A stretch of DNA of 19,311 nt, from positions 1-19,311 of the forward strand of contig CACYDY010000331.1 in NCBI GenBank assembly GCA_902773245.1. Direction: 5' to 3'. The translations under genes were made by a program, and so were the position numbers. The DNA comes from an uncultured Ruminococcus sp. GTDB lineage: Bacteria; Bacillota; Clostridia; Oscillospirales; Acutalibacteraceae. Of this stretch, positions 6,579 to 13,957 are shown piece after piece; the stretch's first letter is position 1; every line of letters starts with the position of its first letter. The notes beneath the pieces are model-generated. The model searched no databases and was not told the origin of the DNA. It was given only the letters and a program-made list of their open reading frames with translations.

Positions 6579-7436
6579 ATGCAGTTTATTGATGTTAAAA
6601 ACGTAGTGTTCGGCTACGGTATCGAAGACGAAAACGAAAGTCCCAAAATCGTTTTGAAGGACTTGTCGCTTTCGGTGAAAAAAGGCGAATTTGTTGCGCT
6701 GCTCGGACATAACGGTTCGGGAAAATCGACGCTTGCAAAGATGTTCAACGGTATTTTGCAGCCGGAAGAGGGAAAGGTGACTGTCTGCGGTTTTGAAACA
6801 AGCAATGACGATGATCTTCTTGAAATAAGAAAACGTGTAGGACTGGTTTTGCAAAATCCCGATAACCAGCTTGTGGCAAGTATCGTTGAAGAGGACGTTG
6901 CGTTCGGCCCGGAAAACTTGGGGATAGAACCAAAGGAAATACGCCGACGTGTTGACGAAGCGCTCAAAGCGGTTGATATGTATGAATACAGAGGTCACGC
7001 TCCCCATAAGCTTTCCGGAGGTCAGAAGCAGCGTGTTGCGATTGCGGGAATAATTGCAATGCAGCCCGAATGCATTGTCCTCGACGAACCGACCGCAATG
7101 CTCGATCCTCAGGGTCGCCGGGAGGTTATGGATACTATTGTCAAGCTTAATAAAGAGAAAAACATTACTATCATATTAATAACGCATTATATGGACGAGG
7201 CGGCATTAGCGGACAGGCTCGTCGTTCTTGACGGCGGAAAGATACTGACGCAGGGAACTCCGAGAGAGGTGTTCTCGCAGGCGGAGCTTTTGAGAAGCCA
7301 CAGCCTTGACGTTCCTCAGTCAACCGAGCTTGCGCATAAGCTGAAATCCGCCGGAGTAAAAATAGACGGCACACCGCTCAATGTTTTGGAGTGTGTTGAG
7401 AAAATTGATAAAGTTTTAAGAATTGAAAGAATTTAA
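6579..7436 (+). CDS. ecfA1: ECF transporter energy-coupling ATPase EcfA1
   Basis: This is one of the two ATP-hydrolysing subunits of a group II energy-coupling factor transporter. That complex drives uptake of vitamins or metal ions through interchangeable S components in the cytoplasmic membrane. The 285-residue protein has Walker A GHNGSGKS (43-50), Q-loop Gln92 in VLQNPDNQ, signature LSGGQKQR (145-152), Walker B IVLDEP (166-171) and switch His203. The LSGGQ signature and position first in the set fit EcfA1. An AAAAGG site at 6563-6568 precedes the ATG by 10 nt. No S-component gene is in the window, as expected when one energising module serves several substrates encoded elsewhere. Confidence 0.93.
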   Translation: MQFIDVKNVVFGYGIEDENESPKIVLKDLSLSVKKGEFVALLGHNGSGKSTLAKMFNGILQPEEGKVTVCGFETSNDDDLLEIRKRVGLVLQNPDNQLVASIVEEDVAFGPENLGIEPKEIRRRVDEALKAVDMYEYRGHAPHKLSGGQKQRVAIAGIIAMQPECIVLDEPTAMLDPQGRREVMDTIVKLNKEKNITIILITHYMDEAALADRLVVLDGGKILTQGTPREVFSQAELLRSHSLDVPQSTELAHKLKSAGVKIDGTPLNVLECVEKIDKVLRIERI

Positions 7437-7477
7437 AGAATCCGTAATAATAACTTGCGGGGAAGAGGAAATGTTTA

Positions 7478-8329
7478 ATGTCACTTTTAGAAGTAAAAAA
7501 CCTTTCGTTCACCTACGGCATGGGAACGGCTTTTGAAAAGAAAGCAGTTAACGATGTTTCGCTTTGTATCGAACAGGGTGAATTTATCGGAATTATCGGA
7601 CACACAGGCTCCGGAAAATCAACCTTTATACAAACGCTCAACGGGCTTATAAAGCCGACGGGGGGGCAGATCTTGCTTGACGGAAAGGATATCTGGGAAG
7701 ACCCAAAAAAAATCAGAAAAGTCAGATTCAAGGTGGGAATGGTATTTCAGTATCCCGAATACCAGCTTTTTGAGGAAACGGTCGAAAAGGATATTGCTTT
7801 CGGGCCGAAAAATATGGGGCTTTCAAACGATGAAATCAAAGAAAGAGTTAAAAGCGCCGCAAAATTTGTAGATCTGAAACCGGAGCTTTTGAAGAAATCT
7901 CCTTTCGAGCTGTCGGGCGGTGAAAAAAGACGCGCTGCGATTGCCGGAGTTATTGCGATGGATCCGGAAATTCTGATCCTGGACGAGCCTACGGCAGGTC
8001 TTGACCCTCGCGGCAGAGATGTTCTCTTGTCGCAGATCTCGTCTTATCACAAAGCAAAAAACAATACGGTTCTGCTTGTGTCGCACAGTATGGAGGATAT
8101 TTCAAGAATAGCCGATAAAATTCTTGTTATGAACAAAGGCAATATGTTTGCGTTTGATGAAACAAAAAATATTTTTTCCAAGGGCGAGGAGATCGAGAAA
8201 ATCGGCTTGCAGATCCCTCAGATAACAAAGATAATGATAGAATTATCAAAAAGAGGCTACGATGTCCCCACGGATATTTATTCGGTCGATCAGGCGGTTT
8301 ATGAAATATTAAAGCTTAGACGTGCTTGA
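7478..8329 (+). CDS. ecfA2: ECF transporter energy-coupling ATPase EcfA2
   Basis: This is the second ATPase, expected to pair with EcfA1 in a heterodimer beneath EcfT. The 283-residue protein has Walker A GHTGSGKS (41-48), Q-loop Gln91 in MVFQYPEYQLFEETV, the variant signature LSGGEKRR (145-152) typical of EcfA2, Walker B ILILDEP (165-171) and switch His203. A GGAAGAGGA site lies about 8 nt upstream of the chosen ATG. An ATG at 7471 is out of frame. The spacing to ecfA1 is 41 bp, and the next gene, ecfT, starts about 40 bp after its stop. Confidence 0.93.
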   Translation: MSLLEVKNLSFTYGMGTAFEKKAVNDVSLCIEQGEFIGIIGHTGSGKSTFIQTLNGLIKPTGGQILLDGKDIWEDPKKIRKVRFKVGMVFQYPEYQLFEETVEKDIAFGPKNMGLSNDEIKERVKSAAKFVDLKPELLKKSPFELSGGEKRRAAIAGVIAMDPEILILDEPTAGLDPRGRDVLLSQISSYHKAKNNTVLLVSHSMEDISRIADKILVMNKGNMFAFDETKNIFSKGEEIEKIGLQIPQITKIMIELSKRGYDVPTDIYSVDQAVYEILKLRRA

Positions 8330-8369
8330 TTCGCAAAGGAAAGTTTTATTGAAAAGAAAGGGTGAAAAA

Positions 8370-9194
8370 ATGCTTAAAGAAATCACTCTCGGTCAGTATT
8401 TTCCGGGAAAATCCGTTTTGCATAAAATGGATCCGAGAATGAAAATAATTTTACTGACGTTCTACATAGTGTTTATATTTTTAACCAAGAATTATATTTC
8501 CCTTGCAATAATGGGAATTTCTGTTTTGGGAGTTATAATATTGTCGACGGTATCTCCCAAGCTGTATTTTAAGAGTGTGAAAGCTATTGTTTTCATAGTT
8601 CTGTTTACATCGGCGCTCAATCTGTTTTACGGAACCGGCGCCCCGATCTGGCAGTGGCATTTTTTGAAAATTACCGAATCGGGAATAAACACGGCTGTTT
8701 TTGTTGCGGTGCGGATCATATCTCTTGTTCTTATAAGCTCGGTTTTGACTTATACAACGTCGCCGACCGATCTGACTGACGGTATCGAAAAGCTTTTGAA
8801 GCCGTTGACGGTGTTTCACATTCAGGTGCATGAAATTGCAATGATGATGACGATTGCGCTGCGTTTCATACCGACTCTTCTTGAAGAAACAGACAAAATA
8901 ATGAGCGCCCAAAAGGCAAGAGGAGCGGATTTTGAAAGCGGTAATTTTGCCGCAAGAATAAAAGCTCTTATACCCATTCTGATACCGCTGTTTGTTTCTG
9001 CATTTCGCCGGGCGTTTGATTTGGCAATGGCAATGGAAAGCCGCTGTTATCACGGCGGCGACGGCAGAACAAGAATGAAGGTTCTCAAATACACCAAATA
9101 TGATTTTGCGGCGCTTGCGGTGCTTGCCGTTATTTTTATCGGGGTGATAATATGCAACATCAAATTTCCGGCAGCGCTGCGCTCAGGAATGTAA
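8370..9194 (+). CDS. ecfT: ECF transporter transmembrane component EcfT
   Basis: EcfT is the membrane scaffold linking the EcfA1-EcfA2 ATPase pair to the substrate-binding S component. The 274-residue product begins MLKEITLGQYFPGKSVLHKMDPR, a family-typical start. It has several hydrophobic segments (about 24-62, 70-88, 105-127, 198-212, 245-263) and two Arg-containing coupling motifs (SAQKARG near 179-185 and AMESRCY near 221-227). The frame is open upstream to 8322, overlapping ecfA2, but the ATG at 8370 has an AAGAAAGGGTGA site just before it and matches the family N terminus. Its 3' end overlaps truA by 43 bp in another frame. Confidence 0.93.
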   Translation: MLKEITLGQYFPGKSVLHKMDPRMKIILLTFYIVFIFLTKNYISLAIMGISVLGVIILSTVSPKLYFKSVKAIVFIVLFTSALNLFYGTGAPIWQWHFLKITESGINTAVFVAVRIISLVLISSVLTYTTSPTDLTDGIEKLLKPLTVFHIQVHEIAMMMTIALRFIPTLLEETDKIMSAQKARGADFESGNFAARIKALIPILIPLFVSAFRRAFDLAMAMESRCYHGGDGRTRMKVLKYTKYDFAALAVLAVIFIGVIICNIKFPAALRSGM

Positions 9195-9925
9195 AAATTA
9201 CAATAGCGTATGACGGAAGGAATTACCACGGATGGCAAATTCAGAATAATGCTCCAACCGTTCAGGAAACCTTTCAGAATGCTTTGCGAAACATTGTCGG
9301 TGACAGAACCGTTGATGTAAAAGGGTGCAGCAGAACCGATTCGGGTGTTCATGCGAATATGTATTGCATCGGACTGAAAACCGATCACAAGATCCCTGCT
9401 CAGCGGCTTAAAGCAGCGCTGAACCGCCACCTTCCCAACTCGATAGCGGTTCTTGACTGCGAAGATATGCCGATCGATTTTCACCCGCGGTATGACTGCA
9501 AAAAGAAACAATACATATACAAGATCTGGAACAATGAGGTCAGAAATCCGTTCTTCGACGGCTATGCTCTTCACTACAGATACAAAAATCTGGACGATAA
9601 GATCATGGACAAAGCCGCAGGGTATTTTCTCGGCAGGCATGATTTTACTTCGTTTTGCACGATGGATAAAAGAAATCCCGGCGATCTTTGCAGAACGGTT
9701 TATCTTGCAAAGGTTGAACGTCAGGGGGACTTTGTAATCTTTACGGTTGAAGCGGACGGCTTTTTATATAATATGGTAAGAATTATGACAGGAACGCTTC
9801 TCAGCGCTGCGCAGGGGAAGATCGCCCCCGAGGACATACCCGGGATCATTGAACTCAAAGACAGAACCTTTGCAGGACCTACAGCGCCGCCGTGCGGACT
9901 TTATCTTAACAAAGTATTCTATTGA
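9152..9925 (+). CDS. truA: tRNA pseudouridine(38-40) synthase TruA
   Basis: TruA converts uridines 38-40 in the anticodon stem-loop of many tRNAs to pseudouridine. The 257-residue protein has the family motif GCSRTDSGVHA with catalytic Asp63, the early ITIAYDGRNYHGWQ segment, and the C-terminal NMVRIMTGTLL and CGLYL-type motifs. The ATG at 9152 is the only usable start upstream of the conserved domain and has GGGGTGAT at 9141-9148. The gene therefore begins 43 bp inside ecfT, a long overlap that should couple their translation. ECF genes next to truA are a common arrangement in Firmicutes. Confidence 0.95.
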   Translation: MQHQISGSAALRNVKITIAYDGRNYHGWQIQNNAPTVQETFQNALRNIVGDRTVDVKGCSRTDSGVHANMYCIGLKTDHKIPAQRLKAALNRHLPNSIAVLDCEDMPIDFHPRYDCKKKQYIYKIWNNEVRNPFFDGYALHYRYKNLDDKIMDKAAGYFLGRHDFTSFCTMDKRNPGDLCRTVYLAKVERQGDFVIFTVEADGFLYNMVRIMTGTLLSAAQGKIAPEDIPGIIELKDRTFAGPTAPPCGLYLNKVFY

Positions 9926-9937
9926 GGAGAGGAATGT

Positions 9938-10525
9938 ATGTCAAAAATAAAAAAGCTGCTTTTTATCCTTTTGGGTGCGGTTGTTGCGGCGGTGGGGTGC
10001 GTGATGTTTTGTCACGATTCCTATTATATTATCAAAGGAGAAACGGTGGATCTGAATGAGATTCTTGAAAGCGGAGCAGAGCTGCCGAGAGATAAATATG
10101 TGACCTATGAATGTAAATATCCGCTTGTCAATTATGCCGAATCACGTGATTATTATGACGGAGTTATACCCATGCCGTGGGTTTACAGGCAGTATGCTTT
10201 ACTGACTGAAAACAATATGATAATATCGGCAAAGATAGTTTCAAAGGACAAGACCAAAGAACTTGACCGGTACATACGGGATATGGATTATGAATCCCCC
10301 GACACTCCGGTTGTTCTGACGGGAGTGCTGATAATAAACGAATCGGAGATGGATCGCTATCTCGTTGAAAGCTGCGGAGATTTTGCCGAAAGCGGCGATG
10401 TGATGCTGACCTCGTTTGTAATAGATACCACCATGACAAGAGCTTCTGCGGCGGTATTGTATTTGTTTGTTATTGCGGTTGGAATGATCATAATTGTATT
10501 TTCCGTCAGAAAATCTGTAAAATGA
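9938..10525 (+). CDS. Uncharacterised two-helix membrane protein, 195 aa
   Basis: I cannot assign this protein to a family with confidence. It has a basic N terminus (MSKIKK), a hydrophobic helix at about 7-25, a soluble region of about 140 residues rich in Tyr, Asp and Glu, and a second hydrophobic helix at about 169-190 followed by a short basic tail. The charge pattern suggests that the middle domain lies outside the cytoplasm. A GAGGAGAGG site precedes the ATG. It starts 12 bp after truA and is followed closely by the ankyrin-repeat gene, so it is probably in the same transcript. It may act with the following membrane proteins, but that rests on position only. Confidence 0.8.
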   Translation: MSKIKKLLFILLGAVVAAVGCVMFCHDSYYIIKGETVDLNEILESGAELPRDKYVTYECKYPLVNYAESRDYYDGVIPMPWVYRQYALLTENNMIISAKIVSKDKTKELDRYIRDMDYESPDTPVVLTGVLIINESEMDRYLVESCGDFAESGDVMLTSFVIDTTMTRASAAVLYLFVIAVGMIIIVFSVRKSVK

Positions 10526-10559
10526 TTTGTTTGTCACGTTGTATAGGGGAGGTGCGTTT

Positions 10560-11492
10560 GTGGCATTTTTTTCAATGTTTTTGGTTTGGATAATAATAAT
10601 TCTCGCCATCGTGTGCGGCTCGACTGTTCTGGCGGTTATTCTGCTTATTGTTTCGGCCGTGCTGAAAAAGCGTCAGAACGTTATAAAAAGAAATGCCGAA
10701 ATGGCAGGAGATTTTAATTATCAAATCAAGAAAACTTATCTCGCTGTGAGAATAGTAGGATTTGTATTTTTGCTTCCGATAACATTATTAGTCGGAGTAT
10801 TTCTTTGGGCAGCCGTTGACAGTGCAATAGTACACCATACTTCTTTGTCGTACAATGTTTTTAACGGCAATATAACGCAGACCGAAAAAATATTAAAAAG
10901 CGGCGCAGATCCCGACTGTACTGTCGAGGAACACAATGATCACGCTCAGTTGGGGGAGGAAACGCTCCTTTATGCGCTTGCCAACGGAGAAAATGGCAGC
11001 GGATCTTACAGCGGCGAAATTGACGATCATGAAAAACGGCTTCAAATGATGCAGCTTTTGATCGACTACGGAGCGGACGTTAACTCTGTGTGCTATACGG
11101 AGTCAAAGAACGCTCCCGAACATACCGTTCAGGACGAGTATTCCTATTTCAACGTTAGCGACCGATGCGGTTCAACACCTTTGATGGCGGCAACATACAG
11201 AGCAGACTTCGACATGATAAAGCTTCTCGTAAAAAACGGAGCGGACGTTAATGCCGTTGACTACTGCGGTTTTAATGTAATAAACATTGTTGCCGATAGT
11301 CTTAGTGACAGCAGCGGTTATGAAATACTGCAGTATTATCTTGATCAGGGAGTCGATCCAAATAATATCACAAATTTTGAGCAGTCATCGTATTTTTTGG
11401 CTGACAGGAGCAATAGCTCCGAGAATCAAAAAATAGTGTCGGAGCTTGAAAAATTAATGATAAAGGAGAACTATAATGGAAATAACCGATAA
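10560..11492 (+). CDS. Membrane-anchored ankyrin-repeat protein (310 aa)
   Basis: The N terminus carries two hydrophobic helices (about 7-35 and 62-90) separated by a basic loop (KKRQNVIKR). After them come ankyrin-type repeats: ITQTEKILKSGADPD (about 105-119), MMQLLIDYGADVNSV (163-177), GSTPLMAATYRADFDMIKLLVKNGADVNA split over 204-232, and a weaker copy ending YYLDQGVDPNN (259-269). Ankyrin repeats normally bind proteins. By the positive-inside rule they probably face the cytoplasm. I chose the GTG at 10560 because GGGGAGG at 10546-10552 lies 7 nt upstream. The frame is open to a TTG at 10527, which has no such site. Its 3' end overlaps the next gene by 17 bp. Confidence 0.8.
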   Translation: MAFFSMFLVWIIIILAIVCGSTVLAVILLIVSAVLKKRQNVIKRNAEMAGDFNYQIKKTYLAVRIVGFVFLLPITLLVGVFLWAAVDSAIVHHTSLSYNVFNGNITQTEKILKSGADPDCTVEEHNDHAQLGEETLLYALANGENGSGSYSGEIDDHEKRLQMMQLLIDYGADVNSVCYTESKNAPEHTVQDEYSYFNVSDRCGSTPLMAATYRADFDMIKLLVKNGADVNAVDYCGFNVINIVADSLSDSSGYEILQYYLDQGVDPNNITNFEQSSYFLADRSNSSENQKIVSELEKLMIKENYNGNNR

Positions 11493-11850
11493 CCTTTTAA
11501 AATGTCTTGAACAGACGGACTTTTCGTCGTTTGACGAAGAATACATCGACAGCATTCTTGACGATCGTGATAACGACCCTTTCTACAGCGAATGGGAAAG
11601 AGTATCAAATGAGCTTGAAGAATTAAAGAATCCGGAAAACTACAAAAAATCTAACGAAGAAGAATTTCTTAGTATTACAAAAAGAGTTTGTGAAATACTT
11701 GATGATAATGACTGCGGGGAGCTTTCCGCTTGCGTGGCAGATGATTTCGGGCTGATCTATGACAGCTTAGTTCTGAACTTCAAGGACGAATGGCTTGACA
11801 AGCTGACTGCGGCATACGGAAGAAAAATCATTCCGAGCGGTGAGATCTGA
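11476..11850 (+). CDS. Small acidic hypothetical protein, 124 aa
   Basis: I do not recognise the family. The protein is strongly acidic (for example FDEEYIDSILDDRDND near residues 19-34), apparently all-helical, soluble, and without signal or membrane segments. It begins 17 bp inside the ankyrin-repeat gene, with an AAAGGAGAA site within the end of that gene, so translation is likely coupled. The two products may interact, since ankyrin repeats are protein-binding surfaces. That is inference only. It ends 44 bp before the start of the beta-propeller protein gene. Confidence 0.75.
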   Translation: MEITDNLLKCLEQTDFSSFDEEYIDSILDDRDNDPFYSEWERVSNELEELKNPENYKKSNEEEFLSITKRVCEILDDNDCGELSACVADDFGLIYDSLVLNFKDEWLDKLTAAYGRKIIPSGEI

Positions 11851-11894
11851 CGATCGAAAATCCAGCCAATTGTTTCATAAAAGGAGGGGTGGCT

Positions 11895-13082
11895 ATGAAC
11901 TCCGAAGATGAAAAATCTACTAAGCACAGACGAGGAAACTCCCGATATAAAAAGAAAAAATCAATTTTTTCAAGAATACTGTTCTGCGTTATGGTTTGTT
12001 TTGTCAGCGCAGTGATCGCTGCCGTCATTACAAGATGGGATCTGTTTTCGCCGAGTTCGATCGCGGAATGGATAAAATTTTCCGATTCCACAAAGGACAG
12101 CTTTGATGTTAAGATATCGGGAACATCGGTGCTTGAACAGAATTTTAAAACCGACGGCAAGGGTATTGTTTACCTGAGCGATACGTCCATAGTTCAGCTG
12201 AACCATGACGGTGAAACGCTGTTTTCGGAGCAGCACAGTTTTACAAATCCGGTTTTGAAATGCTGCGATCTTTATGCCGTCGCATTCAACGAGGGCGGAG
12301 CAAATTATAAGATAATATCCGAAAAGGGTCTGATCCACAGCGGTTCTCAAGGCACTGCCATTACAGACTGTGATATTAACGACCTGGGAACTTATGCGGT
12401 GATATCCGATCAGACGGGTTATCTTTCAAAGCTTTCGGTTTTTGACAAATCGAACAGTTATATTTTCGGATATTCCTTTAATGATTATTATGCCGTTTCG
12501 GTGTCGCTCAGTCCCGATGGAAAAATGGCGGCTGTCGGAGCAGTAAATTCGGTTGAGGGTCAATTCGTTTCAAAGGTATATCTGCTGGATTTTTCAAGTA
12601 CGAAACCGCTTTATGTTTTTGATTATAACGATCAGATAATTTATGACATCAAGTTTATTACCGAAAATAAATTTGTGGTTGTCACGGATTCAATGGTTTC
12701 CGTAAATGCCTGCGACAGCGGCAAGGAGGTTCCCTACAGCTACGGAACGAGAGTTTTAACGGCTTATGATGTTACCTACTCAAATAATGTTGTGTTGTCT
12801 TTGTCGAATTCTTCGGACAGAAGAAACTGCTGTGTGGTGACTCTCGACAGCAAGGGCAGTGAAATAGATAGTTTTCAGACAGATCAGAAAATCATCTCGG
12901 TTGACGCAAAAAATGACAAAATTGCCGTTCTTGCTTCCAATATGCTGTATCTTTACAATGCCTACGGAGATCTGTTCAATTCGTGGGAGATCGGAACAGA
13001 CGCAAAATGTGTTTTGATACCTCAGGAGAAAACTGCGTATATTCTCGGTGTTTCTCAAATGCGCAAGATGAATCTCAAATAA
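11895..13082 (+). CDS. Membrane-anchored beta-propeller-like protein, DUF5711-type (395 aa)
   Basis: The protein has a lysine/arginine-rich cytoplasmic N terminus (about 8-22), one membrane helix (about 26-46) and a long extracytoplasmic domain built of repeated short beta-type segments, such as GKGIVYLSDTSIVQLNHDG, YAVSVSLSPDGKMAAVGAV and KIAVLASNMLYLYNAYGDL. This is what a WD40/PQQ-like beta-propeller looks like, and it resembles the DUF5711 proteins of Ruminococcaceae as I know them. I chose the ATG at 11895 because AAGGAGG (11881-11887) lies 7 nt before it. The GTG at 11889 is only 1 nt from that site. No enzymatic residues are recognised, so a binding or scaffolding role is likely. It precedes the CvpA-family gene by 28 bp. 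Confidence 0.8.
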   Translation: MNSEDEKSTKHRRGNSRYKKKKSIFSRILFCVMVCFVSAVIAAVITRWDLFSPSSIAEWIKFSDSTKDSFDVKISGTSVLEQNFKTDGKGIVYLSDTSIVQLNHDGETLFSEQHSFTNPVLKCCDLYAVAFNEGGANYKIISEKGLIHSGSQGTAITDCDINDLGTYAVISDQTGYLSKLSVFDKSNSYIFGYSFNDYYAVSVSLSPDGKMAAVGAVNSVEGQFVSKVYLLDFSSTKPLYVFDYNDQIIYDIKFITENKFVVVTDSMVSVNACDSGKEVPYSYGTRVLTAYDVTYSNNVVLSLSNSSDRRNCCVVTLDSKGSEIDSFQTDQKIISVDAKNDKIAVLASNMLYLYNAYGDLFNSWEIGTDAKCVLIPQEKTAYILGVSQMRKMNLK

Positions 13083-13110
13083 AAATTTTTAGAAAAGAAG
13101 GAAGATACTT

Positions 13111-13836
13111 ATGAGTACAGCTCTTGACGTTATTGTAATTTTGGTAGTTCTGGTGTTTGGATATTTAGGCTTTAACAAGGGCGTCGCAAAAACTGCGATC
13201 TCGATAGCCGGCACAATTGTATCCTCGATCCTGACAATGTTTCTTTCCGGTCCGATAGCTGAGGCTATCTACAAGGGCGGATTTAAACAGAGGATCATCG
13301 AAAAGGTGACGGACGCTTCAAAGCTTTTTGCTCAGTCGGGCGAGGGATCGCTCATTGACAAAATACTTGCGACAATGCCGCATTTTGTCAACAACTCGCT
13401 GGGTAACTTCGGGTTGAGCAAAAACAAGCTTGCAGATTTTGCTCAGCAGGGTCCCGAGCAGGTGGAGAAGGCGCTTGCGCCGATCATAATATCGTTTATA
13501 TCGGTATTTGTGTCGATAGGACTGTTTTTGCTTATCAGTATAATAATCAAATTAATTTGCAGAGTTATTGCGGCTAACGTAGACGACAGCTATATCGGCA
13601 CGGCAAACAGATTTTTGGGCGCAGTAGTCGGAATTATCGAAGCATTTGTTGTTGTTATTGTTGCTGCGTTTATAATAAGACTCACAGTTCCTCATCTGGA
13701 AAAAGTGCCTGAAATCATCACCGACGAAACGATATCTCAGTCCACTGTGTTTAAGGGGATCTACGACAGTCCGATCTTGACTGATTTTATCGGCAAAAAC
13801 ACGAAATCTCCGAACACCCGATCGGTTGAGCAGTGA
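13111..13836 (+). CDS. CvpA family membrane protein
   Basis: The 241-residue protein has four hydrophobic helices (about 5-22, 28-50, 124-148, 166-190). Its N-terminal pattern, LDVIVILVVLVFGYLGFNKG, is characteristic of the CvpA/colicin V production family. In this family a Gly-rich first helix is followed by a KG turn and a second helix. The 60-residue insert between helices 2 and 3 is typical of Clostridia versions. Family members are inner-membrane proteins linked to envelope stress and colicin V secretion in Proteobacteria; the role in Firmicutes is unclear. An AGAAGGAAG site lies upstream of the ATG. It is the last gene of the envelope cluster that begins at 9938. Confidence 0.85.
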   Translation: MSTALDVIVILVVLVFGYLGFNKGVAKTAISIAGTIVSSILTMFLSGPIAEAIYKGGFKQRIIEKVTDASKLFAQSGEGSLIDKILATMPHFVNNSLGNFGLSKNKLADFAQQGPEQVEKALAPIIISFISVFVSIGLFLLISIIIKLICRVIAANVDDSYIGTANRFLGAVVGIIEAFVVVIVAAFIIRLTVPHLEKVPEIITDETISQSTVFKGIYDSPILTDFIGKNTKSPNTRSVEQ

Positions 13837-13881
13837 TATGGTACGGTAAGAGGAGAAAACTTTTCGGCAGATTATTTAAAG

Positions 13882-13928
13882 ATTATTAATTAATAATTAA
13901 CAATCAAACGATATTTATAATGTATAAT
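13882..13928 (+). promoter_or_regulatory. AT-rich probable promoter region of the ClpE-type gene
   Basis: A perfect 16-bp palindrome, ATTATTAATTAATAAT (13882-13897), is followed by two TATAAT sequences (13916-13921 and 13923-13928). Neither has a good -35 at 16-18 bp, so the exact promoter is unsure. I found no tandem GGTCAAA-type CtsR operator. Confidence 0.35.
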
Positions 13929-13957
13929 TTATAATATTTATGGCTAAGGAGAAGTTT

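Noticed and set aside
8481..9640. Long minus-strand frames opposite ecfT and truA
   Set aside because: Both plus-strand genes are clear family members. The antisense products are rich in Arg, His and Cys, as expected of shadow frames.
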